From positions 32,305,441 through 32,369,440 of the forward strand of contig CATQJL010000316.1 of the NCBI GenBank assembly GCA_958299035.1: a DNA stretch of 64,000 bases, read 5' to 3'. The notes under the pieces are model-generated. The model saw only the letters and a program-made list of their open reading frames with translations, made no database searches and had not been told where the DNA came from. Each line of letters begins with the position of its first letter. The stretch's first letter is position 1. Of this stretch, positions 1 to 8,969 are shown one piece after another. This stretch comes from Cylicocyclus nassatus (Eukaryota; Nematoda; Chromadorea; Rhabditida; Strongylidae). The translations under genes and the position numbers were made by a program.

Positions 1-154
1 TAAGATCATTATACCGCAATGGAAGAAATCGGATAGACAAGTGAACAAGTCAGTCTCCCCATCATATCATTCCCTTGACTACAGAACCTCATTTGGCCGA
101 TCTCATTAACATATCAGTTGATAATGATTACATATACAGTCAACAATGATCGGG

Positions 155-160
155 TATAAA
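155..160 (+). promoter_or_regulatory. TATA-like box in LTR
   Basis: TATAAA in the context GGGTATAAATAC. Transcription would start a few tens of bases downstream, giving the U3/R boundary. The same site is at 8254-8259 in the right LTR. Inferred from motif and position only. Confidence 0.5.
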
Positions 161-318
161 TACTGTTGGGTGAGTTAGGTGGGTTAGGCTTCTACAAGTT
201 CATTCCACAAGTTGGGAGGTCATCCGAAGTTCTCCACAAGTTCTCCGTAAGAAGCAACATCATCACAAGTTCGGTAGGACTCTACTCTTTGTGTGTCGAC
301 TAACTTGTGTTCTATAGT

Positions 319-324
319 AATAAA
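319..324 (+). promoter_or_regulatory. Polyadenylation signal in LTR
   Basis: AATAAA downstream of the TATA-like box. The copy in the right LTR (8418-8423) would direct 3' end formation of the element's RNA and define the R/U5 boundary. Confidence 0.55.
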
Positions 325-409
325 GTTTCTCGTTACCTTGAGGTAGCACACATTTCGAGACTAAGACCCGCGTGGCAGCATATTGGGCTACACATATATA
401 TTTTCTACA

Positions 410-644
410 AGTGGTGCATCGGCTTAAAAGAAGAAGACTACTTTCAGTACCAGGTTAGTTCAAACGAACAAGTTTTGCGCAGCTGTTTCTCCAAGTTCTC
501 TACAAGTGGTCCAGCTATTCGTAGCATACCGCAGTTATAAATTAGCTCGGAGTTCAGCGCATATATCCCCACTTCCCATTTTGAGCACAAATTCCCTACA
601 AGTAGTCGATAGTAGGCGCCATCTAAATCACAACTTTGCTCAAG
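410..644 (+). other. Leader between 5' LTR and gag-pol start
   Basis: Untranslated leader of the retroelement. It contains the primer-binding site and further ACAAGT copies at 468, 502 and 598. The segment around 501-510 (TACAAGTGGT) repeats the LTR/primer-site junction. No other feature seen. Confidence 0.7.
412..423 (+). other. Primer-binding site, tRNA-Gly type
   Basis: TGGTGCATCGGC begins two bases after the LTR end. It is complementary to the 3' end of a tRNA-Gly (GCC) acceptor arm plus CCA, as I know that tRNA. It would prime minus-strand DNA synthesis. The join between LTR and this site also creates one of the ACAAGT hexamers (407-412). Confidence 0.8.
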
Positions 645-3600
645 ATGTCGATGAAAACCACGGTTTCCAAACGAATGCTGACTCAATACTCCAACAAGTT
701 AGACAAAATCATTTCACAGTTCAAAGAAGAAGGAGTACACAAGCTTAGTACTTCCGAAACCGAATCAAAAACCATGGCCCAAGCGAGAGGCTACATCCAA
801 CGCCTGGAGGAAGCCATTGGCACTATCGAAGCTGCCACCTCCAAGGTCGAATACGCTCTTCAAGAGTACGGATCTTTGAGTCAGCCGGAACCGAACGAGC
901 CAGAAGACTTCGAAGAGTACGTCACAAAAGCGGAGTCGTCTCTTGCAATTGCATTTGACTATGTGCTCACACTACAAGGCCGAAGTCGCGCTCTAAGAAC
1001 AAGTATTACTAAGACAACCTCAAATCAGCATGAGGAACAGTGCGCCATTACGAACGTTCAGGCAAAGAAAGTGGAACTTCCTGTTATACCCATACCTTCG
1101 TTTGGAGGAGACATATGGGAATGGGACAACTTCTGGGAACTTTTTAGTACCAGCGTCCACTCACAAGACGTACCGGAGCTATACAAATTCCATTATCTTC
1201 TTAACGCTTTGAAAGGAGAAGCTCGGGAGTCAGTCAAGAAATTCCAGATTACAAGTGAAAACTACTCGAAAGTAGTAAACTTTCTCCTTCACAAATATGG
1301 GAATCGAAAAGAAGTCATACAACGTCTCATCAAGAAATTTGAAGAATGTTCTCCGAAATCGACTTCTCTGAAAGATCAAAGACCTCTTCTCGAACAACTG
1401 CAAGCGATTATGGCTCAATTGGAACATAAGGGAGAAAATGTTGATGGTCAATGGATACAAAAACAAGTGTTGTCAAAATTCCCTGTATATATCCAACGTA
1501 ACGTTCTAACGAAGAAACAAGCTATGGAGAAACAAACACCGTTTCAAATGCAGGATCTCCTGAATTTCATTGATGAAGTCATAGCTTGCGAAGAGATGGT
1601 ATCCTTATTCACAAGCAAAGAAACTCAACAAGCACAAGCTAGTCCTGTGAAGACAAAAACGCAAAAAGGACTCGCTCAGGATTACATTCGAGTGTGCATG
1701 TACTGCGGCGAAAATCACAAGTCCATCATGTGCACAAAGTACTCATCCCCAAGGACACGTTCACAATACCTACGGGACCACAATTTGTGTCTAATCTGCG
1801 CATCTCCGAAGCATACGAGCACCCAGTGCCTGAAGCGTAAGTGCTTCAACTGCCAAGGACCACATCACACGTCATGTTGTTTTGCTAAGGCACCCGTGGA
1901 TACGACCTCATCACAGTTAGAAAACAGAGTGACTCAGAAGAACACTGAAAAACAAGTGCGATCAAAAACCTTTCCACGAATGAAACCGGCAAAAGAAGTA
2001 AATCATCTACTGCAGGAAGAAGAAAACACTGGAGAAGACGCAGCAGTTTACGAACTACGGTCCAATCCCGAAAAACTCGGCTCATATCAAACAACCTTCC
2101 TACCCACAGGAGAACTCACGGTACTAGACAAGGAGCATAATACACTGAGGAAAGTCTGCGTACTATTTGACACTGGTGCTGAGGCATCCTTCATAGACGA
2201 AACACTAGCAGACGATCTACAACTTCCTACGATTCGGAAACAAAATCTGCGATTACGTACCTTTGGATCCAAAAAGATACAAGAAAAATCCTGTTCCCTG
2301 GTGCAGTTGAAGGCGTGGGACACCAGAGGCGATGAGATCACGGTCGACCTCCTTACGCACGACATAATATCTAAAGCTTTTGAAAGTCCTGCATTATCCA
2401 ACGAAGACATCAACTACCTTCGCGAAAAGAATATCCCGCTTGAAGCGATTGGGATCAAGAGGAAAGTGAAACCGCAAATTCTGCTGGGATGCGACAAGTT
2501 ATGGTCCTTCATCAATATTGACAAACCTCATCTTCGCCTGCCCTCCGGGTTACATCTTATGGAAACGCAGATGGGCTATCTGGTATCGGGACAACTCATG
2601 CCAACAAAAGAGCACACCAATCTTGAAGAAGAAGACAAGTGGGATGGATACTGGACTCTACATGCACAAGTGAACGCGCTATCAACTGAAGAAGAAGAAA
2701 AAGACGAAGATGACGAACAAGCAAAGTGGGAGAAATTCTGGTCACTAGAAGCTGCTGGCACGGAAAGATTTTGTCATTCAGAAAACTTCGAACAAGCCCA
2801 AATAGACAAAAGCGTTTTACAACATTTCATGGAAACAATTGAAAAACGCGAAGATGGATACTATGTCCGACTACCATGGAAGGAACACGTATCAGATTTG
2901 CCGGACAACAAAGCTATAGCTCAGCGAAGGCTTGTTAGTCTCTGGAACTCTCTTCGTAAAGATTCGGACATGCTACACAAATACGACGAAGTATTTCAAG
3001 ACCAGCTACGTCGTAACATCCTCGAATACGTCCCAGAAGAAGAAACAGACTATAAGCACTACAAACACATACATTACCTACCACACCAAGCTGTTATAAC
3101 TCCTCACAAGACGACAACAAAACTGAGAGTGGTATATGACGCCTCTGCACATTATAAAAACTGCCCTTCACTCAATGACGCCCTACATAGAGGTCCAGTC
3201 ATCCTACCGCAACTATTCGGAGTGCTATTACGTTTTCGAATGGGACGAATTGCCATGATCTCGGATGTAGAAAAAGCATTTCTACAAGTGAGACTCCACA
3301 AGGAAGACCGCGACGCAACCAGATGTCTTTGGCTTCGAAATCCCACACTACCCCCTACTCAAGAAAATGTGATAATTCTGAGATTCACAAGGGTGCCCTT
3401 TGGCTTGAATGCCTCCCCCTTTCTCCTCGCTGCAACTACACATTATCACCTAGACCAATACAAGAACCTTGCCAGGTTCACACAAGAGATAAAAGAGAAC
3501 CTGTACGTTGACAACCTGATTGTCACTTTGGATACAAGGGATGAAGCGTCAGACTGCTATCACAAAATTAAACAAATGTTCAAAGAATTGAGCATGAACA

Positions 3601-6600
3601 TCCGCGAATTCGTGTGCAACGACAAACAAGTAAGCGACAGAATTACAGGAACGGACAGATCGTCAGAATTCGTCCCAAAGGTATTAGGAATTCCATGGAA
3701 TTCTCTAACAGATCAGCTCATAGTTTCGTGCAAGATTACCACCCCCACAGTGATAACCAAACGAACAGTCACAAGTGCAATAGCCTCCATTTACGACCCC
3801 ATGGGATGGATGCTACCGCTGATGCACAAGTCAAAAGTATTCCTTCAATCAATGTGGAAGGACAAGTTGGACTGGGACACTGCTGTAACAGATATTCGCT
3901 TCGAGAAATGGCAACGGATATGCCAGGAGATGCAAGGTTTCAGCAAAGAAGTACCCAGATTTGTGGCCAAAAAACATGCGGAAGTGGACATAGCGGCATT
4001 TGCAGATGCCAGCACGGAAGCTATAGCCATGTGCATGTACTTGAAATTGAGAAAATCTACTCATCTTTTGCTAGCAAAAGGAAAACTGCCGTCACTCAAG
4101 TACCAGACAACAATACCAAAGTCAGAATTAAACGCTGTCACGCTAGCAATGAGAGTAATCAATTCAGCCGTAACCCAGCTATGCTCAATCGTAACGATCC
4201 GGAACGTGTATCTTTTCACCGACTCAGAGATCGTTTACAAGTGGATTAGGAGAAAAGAACATAGAGAGGCAGGAATAATGGTGGTTAATCGACTCAAGGA
4301 GATAATTGAAATAAACGACCACTTAACAAATAAAAGTATAGAAGTCCATTACGGTTATGTCCCTACTGATCAAAATCCGGCAGATTGCGGGACAAGAGGA
4401 TTGAATAAAGAGCAACTGAAAGAGCATTACTGGTGGACCGGACCACCATTTCTGAAAAGCTCGCCAGAAGACTGGGTCGCAAACTACAAGTTATTTCGGA
4501 TAAACAACGAACAAAATGACGATACTAGTCAACCAACAGATCCAGTACTCATTAATCAAGCTGAAACAAGTGCCAGTGTACAAGGAAAGCAAAACAAAGA
4601 TATCCTTGAATGCTTGAGAGGTCGTCCATATACTGTGGTCAAGAGAGTCACAGCTACAGTTTTACGATTTCTGAAAATCGTATTGGAAAGGAGAAACAGA
4701 CTTGGAAGCAATCTTCGATTTTCTCCATTGCTCGACAAGTACACTGCACACCCCTGCGGAGAACTCCACGGTGAAGAAATCACGATAGCGGAGAAGATCA
4801 TTGTACGTGTCCACCAACGCACATTTTGCACTCCAGCAGTGTTGAAATCAGTACCTCAGCTAAACATAAAACAAGACGATGAAGGTCTCCTGAGATGCCA
4901 TGGGAGAATGGGAAGAAGCTGCTTAAATGACACAGCAAAATTTCCATATATCATCCTTCAGAATACTTGGCTATCAGAAGCAATAATTAGAGAAAATCAC
5001 CGCAAAGGACACCCCGGCATAGGCCATACAATGGCACTTGTTCGCCAAAAGTTTTGGATACCAAAATTACGAGCACAAGTTACCCGCTTCATCAAACGGT
5101 GTGTAGAATGCCAACGCTTCAACAATCGACCATACAAGTACCCTAATCAAAGTGACTTGCCACAAGTAAGGGTACAGCAGACGAGTCCATTTCAGCACGT
5201 CGGGTTAGACTACTTTGGACCGCTCACAATAAAAGGCAACGAAGACAACACAAGTAAATGCTACGGAGCCATCATCACTTGCATGGTAACTAGACTTGTC
5301 TATCTAGATGTAGTAACGGATCTTTCAACCATAGCCTTCCTAAACATGCTCCGACGATTTTTCGGGAGAAGGGGAGTCCCGAAGTCTATCACAAGTGATA
5401 ATGCTCCCACATTTCTCTTGGGAGAAGAGATTTTGACAGGCACCAAAAACTTGCACCACGAGACAACAGTCGCAAGAGAGATTAGCGATCACGAAATCGA
5501 GTGGAAGCACATCACTCCATTCGCACCATGGCAAGGAGGATTTTATGAGCGCCTGATTAGATCAGTTAAATACGCGCTCTACAAAACTTTGAAAGGATCG
5601 ACACCCACATTTGAAGAAATGTCAACTACTCTTGTTGAGATTGAAGCTTTACTCAATACGAGGCCTCTAGTTTATATAAGCTCGGATGAGTGCAACGAAA
5701 CCATCATCAGACCAATTGACTTCGTGCAGAATAATATCACTCTCGATTATCCAATCGAAATAGCTACTTCAAACACGGATGACCCACCTTACTTGTCATC
5801 TGAGGAACAAATGGTACTTCGCACGAAGCTACAAACTATTCAAGCTCTAAAAAGCTCCCGCAAGTCTACTGACAAGTCCTGGGAAGTTTGGAAGACGCAA
5901 TACCTCACAGCCTTGCGAGAGAAACACAAGTTGGAAGTAGGGCACAACAAGTCGAAAGCGCTGCCTCGAGAAGATGATTGCGTGCTCATTACGGATGCCG
6001 TCCAACCCAGACATTCCTGGAGAATGGGCCGTATAACAAAACTAGTGACAGGCGAAGATGGCGAAGTAAGGGAAGCAGTAGTGATCCTCCCATCAAGAAA
6101 ACAGATACGCAGACCAGTGAATCTCTTGATACCCCTTGAATTGGAGGACAGAACTGCAAAAGAGGCCAATCTGAACAAAAATCAAAATCAGAAAGAACCA
6201 TCTCAATCCAAGTACAACTTAAGACCACGCCAAAGAGCTGATCGCAATGTAGTAAGCAACGCTCTACACCTCCGAATGTCTCCATATATCACGCTAGTTG
6301 TTAGCATTTTATCTCTGTGTAGATTCTCACAACAAGTATATTTGTCAAAAGACAAAGAGTGCTACGTAGCTACGCCTCTGCTTTCAGTACATATACGTGT
6401 GACATCCTACGCTCACAAAGCATTCGCCTGCGAACTCTTCTGCCAAACACAAGTATCGTGGTCTCCAAGAGCCAAACTCGCAGTACTGTTGTGTTCCTGC
6501 GCAAACATGGCGCATTTAAACTATATTCAAAGAATTGAACCAAACCAAGACGAAAAGTCACTGATCAGAAATCAGTGTAGCACAATAAGATACAACATCA

Positions 6601-7991
6601 CCTGTATGACACACATTAAAGTGAAACTATCTATTTTCAGCATGTCTCTCGGAAGCATCGACGACGACATCAGATGCCTGATGACCCTAACTGGAGAAAA
6701 CTCGAAGACCGCCTTACAAGAACACCTCAGGCTAAGTAGAGAAGCGATATGGCGACAAGTAGTTGCCGCGGATTCTATCAGAGCAGACTTTGAACACCTT
6801 AAGAACGAAGAAATTTTTGAAGGTGATCCACGCGAACAACTATTAGTGACAACTCGACTACACCTTGCCGCAAAAGTAAACAAAGAACGCTACCTTACTC
6901 TGTGTACCCGCTACTGCCTACTTTACAAGTGTTATACTCTCCAATCACATCAAGAGCGACAAGTCAATGTGCACGATTTCCAAGAACTCCCGCTAGAGGA
7001 GATGAACAAACAAGTAAAAGCGATGGAAAAGACCGCACAAAAGATAGAGAGAAAACAACATATCGCCGAGGGGAAGCTTCGCTCCGTAGCGAATAAGAAC
7101 GCAGAAGCAGACAAACGCATCATCAGGATTCTCAACGACAAGTTAGCGGAGTGCGAGCTAGAGAATTTCCAGCTGAAAGCTAAGATAGCTAAGTCGTCCT
7201 CTGAGCCACAGCGCATAGTCACAAGTTCACATCTGGGATGTCAAGCCGCACCTGTAGTATCAAGCGTTGAGTCTCAGACGGATGAATTTGATTTCGAACA
7301 TGCTTTCAAAGCAGCAGGGACCAAGGAGGCGTCAAGAGGGCACGAGATATCCGAAAAGGACGACTCGCTTGTCTTGTTGGACGAAGATGGCCCCAACGAA
7401 GAGGAACCAGTGACTGATGAAGAATATTTAGGCCGCTTAATTAGCGAAGCTGAGGGCAGAGACGAACCCGAAAAGGAGCCGAAAAGGGAGACTGTCGAAG
7501 ACGAAGAAGTACGAAGAAAACAAGAAGAGTGCAGGATGCTTATGGACGAGATCGACGAGCTTGATCAAATGATACATGTGTACCCGTATCGGAGATACGG
7601 CGAAACAACGCGAGGTACTCATGTAGAATTGCTCTGTGCTTTCTGTAAAGCTTTTGGCCTCCATTATTCGGATTCTTGCCCCTTCGTTAGAGACGGTAAT
7701 GAACGTTACGAGCTGGCACGAAGGGAGAATTTATGCCCTATGTGTCTGGAAAAATGTCCACCAGGAAGGTGCCAGTTTCGACCGCGGCCCTGCTTTTACT
7801 GTGAAAAAGTGAAAGGCACAATCGCAGCCAGATTGATGCCACGAGACTCAGGACACCACAAGTCTCTGTGTAGTGTACCTGATAAGAAGGAAATTCTGAA
7901 GAGATGGGTGGACGATGCAAAGGAGCGGTATATTCGTTTGAAGAGGGAGATCACGAATATGAAAGGACACAGAAGAGAGAACACATTCTGA
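645..7991 (+). CDS. BEL/Pao gag-pol polyprotein with extra C-terminal domain (~2448 aa)
   Basis: This polyprotein would build the particle and copy and integrate the element. I take ATG 645 as start because the frame upstream of it opens only with TTG. Gag: DUF1759-like region (about residues 140-290), then three CCHC knuckles from C351 to C412. Protease: DTG with D509. Reverse transcriptase: SDVEKAF (D874) and catalytic box YVDN (Y954), where the usual second Asp is Asn. RNase H-like motifs follow: FADAS, FTDSE, PADCGTRG. Integrase: H2C2 zinc motif near 1453-1495, then D1522, D1585 and E1635 (GLDYFGP, SDNAPTF, GGFYERL), then a DUF5641-like end. From about M1878 an extension begins with a hydrophobic stretch (ITLVVSILSLC), followed by a charged coiled-coil-like region and a second zinc cluster starting CAFCKAFGLHYSDSC at C2331. 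No stop or frameshift is seen. Confidence 0.95.
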   Translation: MSMKTTVSKRMLTQYSNKLDKIISQFKEEGVHKLSTSETESKTMAQARGYIQRLEEAIGTIEAATSKVEYALQEYGSLSQPEPNEPEDFEEYVTKAESSLAIAFDYVLTLQGRSRALRTSITKTTSNQHEEQCAITNVQAKKVELPVIPIPSFGGDIWEWDNFWELFSTSVHSQDVPELYKFHYLLNALKGEARESVKKFQITSENYSKVVNFLLHKYGNRKEVIQRLIKKFEECSPKSTSLKDQRPLLEQLQAIMAQLEHKGENVDGQWIQKQVLSKFPVYIQRNVLTKKQAMEKQTPFQMQDLLNFIDEVIACEEMVSLFTSKETQQAQASPVKTKTQKGLAQDYIRVCMYCGENHKSIMCTKYSSPRTRSQYLRDHNLCLICASPKHTSTQCLKRKCFNCQGPHHTSCCFAKAPVDTTSSQLENRVTQKNTEKQVRSKTFPRMKPAKEVNHLLQEEENTGEDAAVYELRSNPEKLGSYQTTFLPTGELTVLDKEHNTLRKVCVLFDTGAEASFIDETLADDLQLPTIRKQNLRLRTFGSKKIQEKSCSLVQLKAWDTRGDEITVDLLTHDIISKAFESPALSNEDINYLREKNIPLEAIGIKRKVKPQILLGCDKLWSFINIDKPHLRLPSGLHLMETQMGYLVSGQLMPTKEHTNLEEEDKWDGYWTLHAQVNALSTEEEEKDEDDEQAKWEKFWSLEAAGTERFCHSENFEQAQIDKSVLQHFMETIEKREDGYYVRLPWKEHVSDLPDNKAIAQRRLVSLWNSLRKDSDMLHKYDEVFQDQLRRNILEYVPEEETDYKHYKHIHYLPHQAVITPHKTTTKLRVVYDASAHYKNCPSLNDALHRGPVILPQLFGVLLRFRMGRIAMISDVEKAFLQVRLHKEDRDATRCLWLRNPTLPPTQENVIILRFTRVPFGLNASPFLLAATTHYHLDQYKNLARFTQEIKENLYVDNLIVTLDTRDEASDCYHKIKQMFKELSMNIREFVCNDKQVSDRITGTDRSSEFVPKVLGIPWNSLTDQLIVSCKITTPTVITKRTVTSAIASIYDPMGWMLPLMHKSKVFLQSMWKDKLDWDTAVTDIRFEKWQRICQEMQGFSKEVPRFVAKKHAEVDIAAFADASTEAIAMCMYLKLRKSTHLLLAKGKLPSLKYQTTIPKSELNAVTLAMRVINSAVTQLCSIVTIRNVYLFTDSEIVYKWIRRKEHREAGIMVVNRLKEIIEINDHLTNKSIEVHYGYVPTDQNPADCGTRGLNKEQLKEHYWWTGPPFLKSSPEDWVANYKLFRINNEQNDDTSQPTDPVLINQAETSASVQGKQNKDILECLRGRPYTVVKRVTATVLRFLKIVLERRNRLGSNLRFSPLLDKYTAHPCGELHGEEITIAEKIIVRVHQRTFCTPAVLKSVPQLNIKQDDEGLLRCHGRMGRSCLNDTAKFPYIILQNTWLSEAIIRENHRKGHPGIGHTMALVRQKFWIPKLRAQVTRFIKRCVECQRFNNRPYKYPNQSDLPQVRVQQTSPFQHVGLDYFGPLTIKGNEDNTSKCYGAIITCMVTRLVYLDVVTDLSTIAFLNMLRRFFGRRGVPKSITSDNAPTFLLGEEILTGTKNLHHETTVAREISDHEIEWKHITPFAPWQGGFYERLIRSVKYALYKTLKGSTPTFEEMSTTLVEIEALLNTRPLVYISSDECNETIIRPIDFVQNNITLDYPIEIATSNTDDPPYLSSEEQMVLRTKLQTIQALKSSRKSTDKSWEVWKTQYLTALREKHKLEVGHNKSKALPREDDCVLITDAVQPRHSWRMGRITKLVTGEDGEVREAVVILPSRKQIRRPVNLLIPLELEDRTAKEANLNKNQNQKEPSQSKYNLRPRQRADRNVVSNALHLRMSPYITLVVSILSLCRFSQQVYLSKDKECYVATPLLSVHIRVTSYAHKAFACELFCQTQVSWSPRAKLAVLLCSCANMAHLNYIQRIEPNQDEKSLIRNQCSTIRYNITCMTHIKVKLSIFSMSLGSIDDDIRCLMTLTGENSKTALQEHLRLSREAIWRQVVAADSIRADFEHLKNEEIFEGDPREQLLVTTRLHLAAKVNKERYLTLCTRYCLLYKCYTLQSHQERQVNVHDFQELPLEEMNKQVKAMEKTAQKIERKQHIAEGKLRSVANKNAEADKRIIRILNDKLAECELENFQLKAKIAKSSSEPQRIVTSSHLGCQAAPVVSSVESQTDEFDFEHAFKAAGTKEASRGHEISEKDDSLVLLDEDGPNEEEPVTDEEYLGRLISEAEGRDEPEKEPKRETVEDEEVRRKQEECRMLMDEIDELDQMIHVYPYRRYGETTRGTHVELLCAFCKAFGLHYSDSCPFVRDGNERYELARRENLCPMCLEKCPPGRCQFRPRPCFYCEKVKGTIAARLMPRDSGHHKSLCSVPDKKEILKRWVDDAKERYIRLKREITNMKGHRRENTF

Positions 7992-7999
7992 GGCGGGAG
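7991..7999 (+). other. Polypurine tract candidate
   Basis: AGGCGGGAG lies directly before the TGTCGC start of the right LTR and overlaps the gag-pol stop codon. It would prime plus-strand DNA. It fits the usual place for this tract, but is short and broken by one C. Confidence 0.6.
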
Positions 8000-8508
8000 T
8001 GTCGCTAAAGCGACCTTGAAGGAAAATATGATTAGATCTTTTGTATATATATTGTTTTATTTATATTTCACTGTTTGTTTCGATAAAACCTTTTTTATGT
8101 AAGATCATTATACCGCAATGGAAGAAATCGGATAGACAAGTGAACAAGTCAGTCTCCCCATCATATCATTCCCTTGACTACAGAACCTCATTTGGCCGAT
8201 CTCATTAACATATCAGTTGATAATGATTACATATACAGTCAACAATGATCGGGTATAAATACTGTTGGGTGAGTTAGGTGGGTTAGGCTTCTACAAGTTC
8301 ATTCCACAAGTTGGGAGGTCATCCGAAGTTCTCCACAAGTTCTCCGTAAGAAGCAACATCATCACAAGTTCGGTAGGACTCTACTCTTTGTGTGTCGACT
8401 AACTTGTGTTCTATAGTAATAAAGTTTCTCGTTACCTTGAGGTAGCACACATTTCGAGACTAAGACCCGCGTGGCAGCATATTGGGCTACACATATATAT
8501 TTTCTACA
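8000..8508 (+). repeat. 3' LTR
   Basis: 509 bases, TG to CA. The first bases form a small inverted repeat (GTCGCTAAAGCGAC). From 8100 on it is identical to 1-409. If the true start were the TG at 8098 the LTR would be about 411 bases; I prefer 8000 because of the purine tract and the TGTCGC start. Confidence 0.9.
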
Positions 8509-8969
8509 CTCGGAGTTCTATACAAAAAAAGCTCAATATGATTTAGTAAGCCTGAATATTTATCCTCCGTTTACTAACATTTTTTTTATTTCGAACAAAC
8601 TTATGAAATTTTGCTGCAAAGTTTACTAGAAATCTACCTGAAATTCCCCAATGAGTATGCCGAGTTTCTGAAAGTTCAGTTCATCTCCAATATATGTAGA
8701 AATGAGCTAAAATAGCAAGATAAAGGTGTTTATCTATTGCATGAGCGTGCACTGAAAAATGTGCCTTTCAGTGCTGATTCCAATTCTGTTTCTTTCAAAG
8801 TTATTTCCAGCAGAGTTATATGGTATTTGCAACGCATATTCTTGCCAAGTTTTGATGGATCTTTGCCAAAATGCCACAGCGCTCGCTCCCTTATTATCTC
8901 CTGCAGTCATATGCAGTCATATGCGGCAGGCCTCGCTCTCCTCCTGCATCGCATCGTTCCCAAAGTCCC

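Larger units (their letters stand above)
1..409 (+). repeat. 5' LTR (partial, first ~100 bp off window)
   Basis: Bases 1-409 match 8100-8508 with no difference seen. The right LTR appears to start TGTCGC at 8000, so the first ~100 bases of this copy are missing. The LTR ends in TTTTCTACA at 409. It holds a TATA-like box, a polyadenylation signal and six copies of ACAAGT. Confidence 0.95.
1..8508 (+). mobile_element. BEL/Pao LTR retrotransposon, near complete
   Basis: The unit has two LTRs, a tRNA-Gly primer-binding site, one long gag-pol reading frame, a short purine tract and a right LTR ending in CA. The two LTRs are identical over the 409 bases where both are visible, which implies recent insertion. 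The domain order (DUF1759-type gag, zinc knuckles, aspartic protease, reverse transcriptase, RNase H, H2C2 plus DDE integrase, DUF5641-like end) is that of the BEL/Pao group. About 100 bases of the left LTR lie outside the window, so the target-site duplication cannot be checked; the right flank starts CTCGG at 8509. With an open frame and identical LTRs the copy looks recently active. Confidence 0.95.

Noticed and set aside
335..348. 14 bases (TACCTTGAGGTAGC) shared by the BEL LTR and the TIR element end at 27001
   Set aside because: Short and near-palindromic, with no similarity beyond it; most likely chance.
636..644. Start of the gag-pol frame at 636
   Set aside because: The codon is TTG; the first ATG in frame is at 645 and is the credible eukaryotic start.
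8098..8100. LTR starting at the TG of 8098
   Set aside because: A start at 8000 (TGTCGC) after the purine tract fits BEL elements better; the left copy is simply cut by the window edge.
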